DNA from: Synergistaceae bacterium
Lineage (GTDB): Bacteria; Synergistota; Synergistia; Synergistales; Synergistaceae
Length of the DNA: 7,320 nucleotides
Assembly: GCA_031290815.1 (NCBI GenBank)
Contig: JAISLO010000170.1
Location: forward strand, 1-7,320
Reading direction: 5' to 3'
The translations under genes were made by a program, and so were the position numbers. Shown here in pieces: positions 1-6,800 of this stretch. Position 1 is the first letter of the stretch. Each line of letters begins with the position of its first letter. A model generated the notes under the pieces. That model saw only the letters and a program-made list of their open reading frames with translations. It did no database searches and was not told the DNA's origin.

Positions 1-1
1 C

Positions 2-706
2 GGCGATCTTGGCAGCTCCTTCAAGACGCTGAATTACACGGTCAACGAATTGATTGCGGGAGGCTTCCCGGCCTCGGCCAAGATAGGGCTCTGGGCGATC
101 ATCGTCACTATGGCCCTTGGGGTCCCATTGGGTATCACAGCGGCCATCAGGCGGGGAGGATGGATGGACTGGTTTTCCATGATATTGGCGACCGTCGGGG
201 TTTCGGTCCCGATCTTTATAGTGGCAATGCTGCTGATGTATATTCTTTGCATGAAACTTCGGCTTTTGCCGATTTACGGATATGGCACCGCCAAACATAT
301 GGTAATCCCGGTGATATGTCTGGCGCTCACGCCCATAGCATACGTCACGAGGCTCACGCGTTCCAGCATGATGGAGGTCCTGCGTCAGGATTATATGCTT
401 TGCGCGCGCGCCAGAGGCGTCCCGGAGTTCACAGTAATAGTGAAGCATGGCGTGAGAAATTCGATCCTGCCGGTCATCGCTTATCTCGGCCCGCTCATTG
501 CCGTGCTCCTGACGGGAGGCTTCGTAGTAGAAAAACTTTTCATGATCCCGGGAATGGGCCGTTATTTTGTCTCGGCCGTTTCCGACAGGGATTATTCTCT
601 GATATTGGGACTCACTATATTTTACGGCGCGTTTATGATGCTCTGTACTCTGATCGCTGATATGGCGTACGCTGTAATCGATCCCCGCGTAAAATTTACG
701 AAGTGA
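2..706 (+). CDS. oppB: Oligopeptide/dipeptide ABC transporter permease OppB/DppB, 5'-truncated by window
   Basis: This is an inner-membrane permease subunit of a peptide ABC importer; with OppC it forms the channel. The frame is open from base 2, where the first visible residues are GDLGSSFKTLNYTVNELIAG, a stretch typical of the periplasmic loop after the first membrane helix. About 234 residues are visible; the family usually has 305-340, so roughly 70-100 N-terminal residues lie to the left. Hydrophobic segments are visible at about residues 26-46, 58-82, 98-115, 155-175 and 200-225. The cytoplasmic EAA loop that contacts the ATPases is at about 134-157 (ARARGVPEFTVIVKHGVRNS followed by ILP). 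The C-terminal IPGMGRYF and the closing DPRVKF are also family hallmarks. An internal TTG at 50 could be mistaken for a start, but the homology continues upstream of it. The gene ends with TGA 10 bp before the next gene. Whether it carries di- or oligopeptides, or nickel, cannot be read from the permease. Confidence 0.95.
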   Translation, partial: GDLGSSFKTLNYTVNELIAGGFPASAKIGLWAIIVTMALGVPLGITAAIRRGGWMDWFSMILATVGVSVPIFIVAMLLMYILCMKLRLLPIYGYGTAKHMVIPVICLALTPIAYVTRLTRSSMMEVLRQDYMLCARARGVPEFTVIVKHGVRNSILPVIAYLGPLIAVLLTGGFVVEKLFMIPGMGRYFVSAVSDRDYSLILGLTIFYGAFMMLCTLIADMAYAVIDPRVKFTK

Positions 707-707
707 G
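703..707 (+). promoter_or_regulatory. Weak ribosome binding site for oppC
   Basis: GTGAG overlaps the TGA stop of oppB and lies 9 nt before the ATG at 717. It is only a partial Shine-Dalgarno match, so translation of oppC probably depends partly on coupling to oppB. Confidence 0.4.
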
Positions 708-716
708 CGCGATATC

Positions 717-1694
717 ATGAAAAAAATCGACATGTTTCCCGAACAGCCGCAGCCCGAATATTTGTCCGGAGATGGAGCGAACGATCTGCCGGATGATCTT
801 TTCGACGCGCTCCCGGAGGGCGAAAAACAGTCGGATATCATCAACCGCCCCAGCATTTCATATTGGGCCAACGTTTATTCCAAATTGAAGGCAGATCCGC
901 TTGCCATCGCGGGATTTGTCATAATAGCGATGATGACGCTGCTCGCCGTTTTTGGTCCAATAGCGCGCCCTTACTCCTACGACGAGCAGAATTATTCCGT
1001 CATCAATCAGCCTCCAGGTCCGGAACACTGGTTCGGCACGGACAAGTTCGGGCGCGACCTTTTTGTCCGCGTGGCTTACGGGGCGAGGATAAGCCTTACG
1101 GTAGGGCTGGTTGCCGCTGCCGTTAACATGGTCATAGGCGTTTTTTACGGAGGGGCGGCCGGATATTTCGGAGGCGCCGCCGACATGGTGATGATGCGGT
1201 TTGTAGACATCATGTCCGCCGTGCCGTCGCTTTTGTACATCATATTGGTCATGGTTACCCTGGGCGCTAACGTTCGCAGCATATTGCTCGCCATGTGCCT
1301 GTTTTACTGGCTTGACACCGCCCGGATAGTGAGGGCTCAGATACTATCCATCAAGAACCAGGATTTCGTGATGGCCGCCAGAGTCATTGGGGAGTCCGAC
1401 TTTAAAATATTGACGCGGCATTTGATCCCCAACAGCATAGGGCCAATCATCGTAGCGGTGACGTTTCTCATTCCTCAGGCCATTTTCTATGAAGCGTTTC
1501 TCAGTTTCATAGGCATCGGGATCTCAGTTCCAGTGGCGAGCTGGGGAACTCTGGCCAACGACTCCCTCTCGAATATGAGCATGTACCCCCATCTAATGAT
1601 CTTCCCGGCGACAGCGATAAGCTTGACTATCTTCGCCTTCAATTTTATTGGAGACGGATTGCGTGACGCGCTCGACCCAAGACTTAAAAAGTAA
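717..1694 (+). CDS. oppC: Oligopeptide/dipeptide ABC transporter permease OppC/DppC
   Basis: This is the second inner-membrane channel subunit of the peptide importer, 325 residues. The N-terminal ~50 residues are hydrophilic and acidic and end in NRPSISYW (43-50). This resembles the cytoplasmic N-terminal extension of OppC_N-type permeases in many oligopeptide systems, where an RPS-x-SYW stretch precedes the first helix. The first membrane helix is at about 63-83. HWFGTDKFGRDLFVRVAYGA (104-123) is the classic OppC/DppC signature preceding the core transmembrane domain, whose helices lie at about 126-148, 163-182, 186-200, 242-265 and 293-313. The EAA loop for ATPase docking is at about 220-246 (AARVIGESDFKILTRHLIPN). 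The protein closes with LRDALDPRLKK, typical of the family. The start at 717 is supported by the short spacing from oppB and by the position of the first helix. Length is normal, slightly above the ~300 of short DppC proteins because of the N-terminal extension. Confidence 0.96.
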   Translation: MKKIDMFPEQPQPEYLSGDGANDLPDDLFDALPEGEKQSDIINRPSISYWANVYSKLKADPLAIAGFVIIAMMTLLAVFGPIARPYSYDEQNYSVINQPPGPEHWFGTDKFGRDLFVRVAYGARISLTVGLVAAAVNMVIGVFYGGAAGYFGGAADMVMMRFVDIMSAVPSLLYIILVMVTLGANVRSILLAMCLFYWLDTARIVRAQILSIKNQDFVMAARVIGESDFKILTRHLIPNSIGPIIVAVTFLIPQAIFYEAFLSFIGIGISVPVASWGTLANDSLSNMSMYPHLMIFPATAISLTIFAFNFIGDGLRDALDPRLKK

Positions 1695-1698
1695 AGGA
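1693..1698 (+). promoter_or_regulatory. Ribosome binding site for oppD with long spacing
   Basis: AAAGGA overlaps the TAA stop of oppC (1692-1694) and is the best Shine-Dalgarno match before oppD. It lies 13 nt from the ATG at 1712, longer than the optimal 5-9 nt. No better in-frame start is closer, and the protein start aligns with the family at this ATG. Confidence 0.45.
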
Positions 1699-1711
1699 CC
1701 CTCAAGCGGCC

Positions 1712-2728
1712 ATGAGCGACGAACAGTTGCTGGACGTTAAGAACCTGAGGACGAGTTTCCTGACCTCCGGCGGGGTCGTCTCCGCTGTTCGCGGAATCAG
1801 CTTCTCCGTGGGACACGGTGAATTCATCGGCATAGTCGGAGAGTCGGGCTGCGGAAAGAGCGTGACGATGCTTTCCATTATGCGGCTGCTTGCCGGAAAC
1901 GCCTCTGTCAAGGCGGATTCGCTCTTCTTTGATGGGAGGGATCTTTTAAAACTGAGCTCCAAAGAAATCCGCAAAATACACGGCAGCGATATAGGCATGA
2001 TTTTTCAGGATCCGATGACAAGCCTTGATCCGCTCTATACTATAGGGGATCAGATCATGGAGCCGCTGAAAATCCATAAAAAAATGACAAGACGCGAGGC
2101 TCGGCGCAAGGCGGCGGAAATGCTCGACATGGTTGGAATTTCGAGCCCCGGGCAAAGGCTTGATCAATATCCGCACGAGTTCTCCGGCGGCATGCGCCAG
2201 AGAGCCATGATCGCGATCGCCATGTGCTGCGACCCGAAACTTCTGATAGCGGACGAGCCCACGACCGCTCTGGACGTCACGATACAGGCCCAAATACTGG
2301 AACTCATGATGGAGATGAAGAAAAAATTCTCCACGGCTACGGCGCTCATTACTCACGATCTCGGAGTCATCGCGTCATCATGCTCCAGGGTCGTGGTCAT
2401 GTATGGCGGGCTCATCATGGAAATCGGACTTTCAGAGGATATCTTCTATCGTCCTCTTCATCCTTATACCAATGGTCTGCTCAACTCCATAACAAGAGCG
2501 GGAGGCAAAGAGAGAGGAAAGCTCATTCCCATCCCTGGGAGTCCTCCAGATCTCATGAATCCGCCGGTTGGATGTCCGTTTACCGCGAGGTGCGAATACG
2601 CCATGAGAATTTGCGCGGAGGCTCGCCCCTCCTCGACTTATGTAAGTGAAAACCACAGCGCCGCATGCTGGCTCCTGCACGCGAAGGCATCCGGCATGAG
2701 AAGCGGGATTGCTCGTCATGGGCGATAA
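1712..2728 (+). CDS. oppD: Oligopeptide/dipeptide ABC transporter ATP-binding protein OppD/DppD
   Basis: This is one of the two cytoplasmic ATPases that power peptide import, 338 residues. Visible motifs in order: Walker A GESGCGKS (43-50), Q-loop glutamine in FQDP (Q99), signature FSGGMRQR (157-164), Walker B LLIADEP (177-183, catalytic E182), D-loop ALDV and H-loop histidine in THDLG (H215). HPYTNGLL (250-257) begins the oligopeptide/dipeptide C-terminal extension (oligo_HPY). This contains four cysteines in CPFTARC (288, 294), C301 and C319. This spacing matches the C-terminal cysteines known to hold a [4Fe-4S] cluster in a structurally studied DppD, so a cluster is likely but not proven here. 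All catalytic residues are intact. The extreme C-terminus overlaps the start of the next gene by 11 bp (or 20 bp if that gene uses TTG). OppD normally pairs with OppF as a heterodimer on OppB/OppC. Confidence 0.97.
   Translation: MSDEQLLDVKNLRTSFLTSGGVVSAVRGISFSVGHGEFIGIVGESGCGKSVTMLSIMRLLAGNASVKADSLFFDGRDLLKLSSKEIRKIHGSDIGMIFQDPMTSLDPLYTIGDQIMEPLKIHKKMTRREARRKAAEMLDMVGISSPGQRLDQYPHEFSGGMRQRAMIAIAMCCDPKLLIADEPTTALDVTIQAQILELMMEMKKKFSTATALITHDLGVIASSCSRVVVMYGGLIMEIGLSEDIFYRPLHPYTNGLLNSITRAGGKERGKLIPIPGSPPDLMNPPVGCPFTARCEYAMRICAEARPSSTYVSENHSAACWLLHAKASGMRSGIARHGR
2703..2708 (+). promoter_or_regulatory. Candidate ribosome binding site that decides the oppF start
   Basis: The purine-rich GCGGGA ends 9 nt before the ATG at 2718. 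The alternative TTG at 2709 would directly abut this motif, leaving no usable Shine-Dalgarno spacing, and it would add only three residues (MLV). The ATG is therefore preferred. The match is weak, and start by coupling to oppD translation is likely. Confidence 0.35.
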
Positions 2729-3707
2729 CGGCGAATTCCTGTTAAAGGCGGAGAATTTGAACATGTTCTTCGAGATTGGGGCAGCTTCCCTTTTTTCCAA
2801 AGAGAAGCGCCTGTTGAAGGCAGTGAACGACGTCTCGTTTTCCATAGGCAGAGGGGAGACCTTTGGACTTGTCGGAGAGTCAGGCTGCGGAAAGACCACG
2901 GTCGGGCGGACTATAGCGAAGCTCTACAGGGCAACGGGCGGAAGGATCATCTTCGACGGTTCCGATATAACAAAGATGACCGACAAAGAATTCTTCCCTT
3001 ATCGCCGCAGGATACAGATGATTTTCCAAGATCCTTATACCTCGCTCGACCCAAGGCAGCCGGTCAGCGAGATTATCGGCACGCCTCTCTCCGTCCATGG
3101 GCTGGTTTCCAACAGAGCGGAGCGGGATGAGCGGATCAAGGAGCTGATTCACATGGTCGGTCTGAAGGAAGATCACATCAACAGATATCCGCATGAGTTT
3201 TCGGGCGGACAGCGGCAAAGAATAGGCATAGCCAGGGCGCTTGCGCTCATGCCGGAGTTCATAGTCTGCGATGAGCCGATATCCGCGCTTGATGTATCGA
3301 TTCAAGCGCAGATCATAAATATTCTGTCTGAGTTTCAAGAGAGATTCAAACTGACATATCTTTTTATTTCGCACGACTTATCGATGGTGCGGCATATCTC
3401 GCACAGAGTAGGCGTCATGTATCTCGGCAATTTGGTGGAGACTGCCGAGGTAAACGAGCTTTTCGGAAACATGATTCACCCTTACACTCAATCGTTGATG
3501 TCCTCCGTTTTGATAGCCGACCCAGCGGCGGCGAAAAGACAGAGTCGCATCATCCTGGAGGGAGATGTCCCGTCTCCGCTGAACCCGCCGTCAGGGTGCC
3601 ATTTCCGGACGAGATGCCGCTGCGCCTCCGATATCTGTTCATGCGTAACGCCTGAGTTGACGGACGTCGGCTCAGGGCATATGGTCGCGTGTCACAACGC
3701 TGATTGA
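2718..3707 (+). CDS. oppF: Oligopeptide/dipeptide ABC transporter ATP-binding protein OppF/DppF
   Basis: This is the partner ATPase of OppD, 329 residues from the ATG at 2718 (332 if the TTG at 2709 is used). Motifs in ATG numbering: Walker A GESGCGKT (53-60), Q-loop FQDP (Q104), signature FSGGQRQR (161-168), Walker B FIVCDEP (181-187, catalytic E186), D-loop ALDV and H-loop SHDLS (H219). The insertion before Walker A (LFSKEKRLLKAVNDVSF, about 25-41) is typical of the F-type subunit and distinguishes it from D. HPYTQSLM (254-261) begins the oligo_HPY extension with C294, C300, C307 and C325, spaced as in iron-sulfur-carrying relatives, plus two extra cysteines (C302, C309). The gene overlaps oppD by 11 bp and is the last gene of the operon; the next gene is convergent. 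It ends with TGA at 3705-3707. All residues for ATP hydrolysis are present. Confidence 0.96.
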   Translation: MGDNGEFLLKAENLNMFFEIGAASLFSKEKRLLKAVNDVSFSIGRGETFGLVGESGCGKTTVGRTIAKLYRATGGRIIFDGSDITKMTDKEFFPYRRRIQMIFQDPYTSLDPRQPVSEIIGTPLSVHGLVSNRAERDERIKELIHMVGLKEDHINRYPHEFSGGQRQRIGIARALALMPEFIVCDEPISALDVSIQAQIINILSEFQERFKLTYLFISHDLSMVRHISHRVGVMYLGNLVETAEVNELFGNMIHPYTQSLMSSVLIADPAAAKRQSRIILEGDVPSPLNPPSGCHFRTRCRCASDICSCVTPELTDVGSGHMVACHNAD

Positions 3708-3851
3708 ACGCGGTATGATTCGTCCATTGATGCCAATTTAAAATCAAAGACCCAAAGGGTAAAACGTTAAAACCCGTTTGGGCAATCGCTCAGCCACATC
3801 ATAAACAGCCCGTTGATAGCGAATTGGTATGACCTCACAGCGAGCCGCCTG
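3708..3851. other. Convergent intergenic region between oppF and the pilY1-like gene
   Basis: These 144 bp separate the two stop codons. I see no open frame of note and no promoter. The region has an A/T-rich part (about 3735-3770) and two abutting imperfect inverted repeats: CCCAAAGGGT / ACCC-G-TTTGGG (3751-3782) and CAATCGCT / AGCG-A-ATTG (3783-3826). Each arm pair carries a single bulged base. Only the first has a T-rich tail, and only when read on the minus strand. Confidence 0.6.
3735..3782 (-). terminator. Probable intrinsic terminator of the pilY1-like gene
   Basis: On the minus strand CCCAAACGGGT pairs with ACCCTTTGGG (10 bp with one bulged base, 11-nt A/T-rich loop). It is followed by the T-rich tract TCTTTGATTTTAAATT. 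It begins about 70 nt after the pilY1-like stop codon. The T tract is interrupted, so this would be an imperfect terminator. Read on the plus strand, the same hairpin is followed by CAATCGCT with no T tract, so the sequence does not support it as an intrinsic terminator of the opp operon. Confidence 0.5.
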
Positions 3852-6800
3852 TTATTTCTCCAGCCAGTAGTTAATGAAGCTGCCTCCGTTCTTGAGATAG
3901 GAACGCTGAGGAGCGGCGCCGCCTCTCGCGGAAGCGACTTCTATGATATACTGGTCTCCGGTTCGCTTGAGGAACCCCTTGGAGATGAGGTCGTCCAGGT
4001 TGTTGTCGCTGGACAGTTTATCAATCGTCGCCAGCAGTTTCTCCTTCCCGTCATGTTTTACGTGGGTCAGCCCGACGATCTTAGCCCCCTTTACAGTGAG
4101 GTACTTTTCCTTTTTGCCGCCTATGTTCCATTTGCCCTCGCCGCTCGTCAGGCCGACCATGTACAGCCGGCTGTCTCCGTTTACATTTCTCTCCAGCTCG
4201 CACAGGCTCGAATCGTTTATTATGACCTTCTCCTGGATGAACGTCGGGATGAAGAGATTGTCCGCTATGATGTAGGGCGTTGCCGAGACGTACTCCCGGA
4301 AGTTATTCTGCTTGTCCTCCATAAGAGGAATATACCAGCCCTTATATCCTTCCGACGGCTTCAGCGACAAGCTGGGATCGTTCATGCTCGCCGAACTCAA
4401 GGCCAGTTGTTTGAGTCCGCCGGCGTCATTCCTGTAAAAGGCCCCCTGCCCGTCCTTGTACGAAAACGAGAATATCAACTGGCTTTTATTTTTGATTACG
4501 CCTGTGGTGAGAGTCGGCGTTTTTCTCGTCAGCACATCCGACGTTCCGCCTGCCAGCCAGATGGCGGAGGTCGCTTTCTCCCTCGCTATCGCCATTCCAT
4601 ATGGGATGGAGTAATTGTCCGGTTTCAAGACGTTGTCCGTCTGCAGCGACGCTATCGGTTCGATGCTCCAGTCATTCACTGGCAGCGGAGTGACGGCGTT
4701 ATTGCCGCTGGCGTCCCGATCCTCGAGCTTTACCATGAATATATTTCCCCTGTTGTCCGCCGCGAAGACCCGCCCGGCCAGATATTTGCTCGTGTCGGAA
4801 CGATAAAGCGCGGGCTCGGAGGTCATCATGCCCATTCGTGGCGTCGAGCCGACCAGGGCATCCCCCGAGAAATTATTGCCGGCTGGGATGGAACCGCTGT
4901 CGAAGGCCTTTATCACGCTTCCGTTCGCCGGGTTGATAAAAAGCAGAGTCGCGCCCTCCCCACCGTTTTTGGCTGCGTCGTAGTCATATCGCACGCCGCC
5001 GGAGAGGGCGATAAAGGATATCTGCTCATTTGCCGCCAACCCGCCAGTAATTCCCATGTGGGGGGCAGGGCTATTGTATCCCAGCTTGCGGTAAGGGGTC
5101 TCGTCGGCGCTCACCGAGCCCCACCCTGACTCCTTATACCCGTCGTCCGCCGCCGACATGGACAGCAGCTTGCCGGCTTCAGACAGGTTTTCCCTGTACC
5201 ATGCGAACTTCGGCGCTTTGGGCGACGTGACATCCATCGCGTACAGTCCGCTGCCGCCTCTGCCGAGGGTCCCTATCAGATATGTGCGCCAGCTTCCAGG
5301 AGCGCCGTCGCGGTTTATGTCGAAACGTCCGGTCATGAGCGGGCCGTCCAGCAAGTAGGCCGGGTTCGATCTCACGCTCTCAGCGTCCGCGTTAATCCAT
5401 CTTAGTTTCCCTTCCGACACGGTAGTCTTGAGCGTCGCCAGCTTCCATGGGACCAGCACAGGCGGCGGCAGAATGGCCATCTCCTCGTCTCCGTCTCTTG
5501 GATTTATGGCGTGCAGTATGCCGTCGTTAGTCTGAGCGTAGAGTCTGACGTCGTTCGACCTCGTGTCTTTTGATATAGACTTCGCCCATGCCTCATACCC
5601 AGGCGGAGGTGTGGCATCGAAGGAGACAGGGGGAAAATCTGCGAAGACGATGCCTGTCCGCCCAAAGTCCGTCAGCATATTCGAACGCGGTAATTTCTTT
5701 CCCTGCCCTGAGGAATTGTAGGAGTAGTCGTAGCCTTGGAACCAATAATAGAACGCCTTGTCCATGGGAACGCTTCCGAAAGCGCCGTTTGGCAGGTTGG
5801 CAGCGTCAATCCGCGAGTCCGACATGCCAGTCAGCTCCTTGAACTTCGGATCCCCAGCCTTCAGCGTGACGAATTTTCTCGCGCTGCCCTTGTTTCCCCA
5901 ATATACGACGTTTCTCCACGTTGGGTTGTTAAGGTTCAGGTCTGTGCTCCTTTTTTCGATCAGCTTTTTCTCGAACCTCCATTTCTCTGTCAGTTCTATG
6001 TCCTCGTTTTTGTCAAATGAGACAGCGTAGCGGGTCAGAGTGGCGTCCCACTGATCGCCCTGAATTATCCTGTAGGTGTTCGAGAACAGGTTGAGGGACA
6101 ACTCGTCTCCCTCCGCGCCGGACGCCGCCTCCATCGAGCCGTGTCCCGGCTGCTGCACCTGGCTCTCTTTGATAGCGGTCAGAGCCGCCTCGACCTGTTC
6201 GAACAGGGTCTGCGCGTCGTCGGCGAAGTACGCCGTCACTCCGCTCGATTCGTCGTCAGGGTCGTAACCGCGCCCGGCTCTGGCCATTCTGTTGAGGTTG
6301 TTCCTCATATCGATGACGTTATTTCTCATGGCCTCGTAGGATGGATCGCTGTCGTCCAGTTTGTCAGGGTCTGCGACTATCCCCACCACCATCGTCCTTA
6401 TTGGGTGATCGAGGTCGATGCGCCTTGCCTGGCCTCTTTTGCCGTCGTTGTCCTCCGACCGAGCCGTCACCTGCTCGTATTCAGCGTAAATGACGCTTCC
6501 CTTCATGGGATTGTCGCCGCCGCCCCTCGCGTCCTTGCTCGTCAGTTTGTTCGTGGCGTCGTAGAGGCCCTTTATGGCGTCGGCGACCGTATATCTGCGA
6601 TCAGTGCCGGCTTTCGGCTCGATCTCCTGGCCGGACGTTATCAGGATCACCCAGTTGTCCTCGCAGGAGTTCCTTATAGGGTACGATATGTCCGCCAAGT
6701 CCGTATTGGCAGTCCCATCCGCCTTCGAAGGAGAGAAGAAGTCGAGGACTGAGCCGGCTATCTCGCCGGAGCCCTTGTTGAACCTGCCCAAGGTGTCCAG

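Noticed and set aside
160..660. A 166-codon open frame overlapping oppB in another frame
   Set aside because: The oppB frame carries the EAA loop and membrane helices. The alternative translation is hydrophilic, rich in His/Arg, and matches no family.
1946..2356. A 136-codon minus-strand frame inside oppD
   Set aside because: It covers the region encoding the Q-loop, ABC signature and Walker B of OppD on the plus strand. It is a shadow of a strongly conserved gene.
2709..2717. TTG at 2709 as the start of oppF
   Set aside because: The only purine-rich motif (2703-2708) abuts the TTG, leaving no spacing. The ATG at 2718 has 9-nt spacing and loses only three residues outside the conserved domain.
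1..3707. Nickel- or antimicrobial-peptide-specific version of the importer (Nik or Sap type)
   Set aside because: Subunits of these systems belong to the same superfamily. Without the substrate-binding protein the sequence gives no basis for choosing a specialised substrate over general oligo-/dipeptides.
3733..3827. Inverted repeat CCAATT (3733-3738) and AATTGG (3822-3827) flanking the intergenic hairpins
   Set aside because: Only 6 bp, A/T-rich and 83 bp apart; expected by chance.
3813..5129. A 438-codon open frame on the plus strand, antisense to the pilY1-like gene, starting with TTG
   Set aside because: Its codons are the exact reverse complements of the pilY1 codons (same codon phase). 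It is open simply because pilY1 rarely uses TTA, CTA and TCA codons. The translation is rich in Arg/His/Val with no recognisable domain, and it has no credible ribosome binding site. The pilY1 frame has clear family motifs throughout.
6141..6752. A 203-codon plus-strand open frame opposite the vWA-like part of the pilY1-like gene
   Set aside because: It is in the same mirror phase as the 438-codon antisense frame and has the same explanation. It overlaps recognisable vWA strands encoded on the minus strand.
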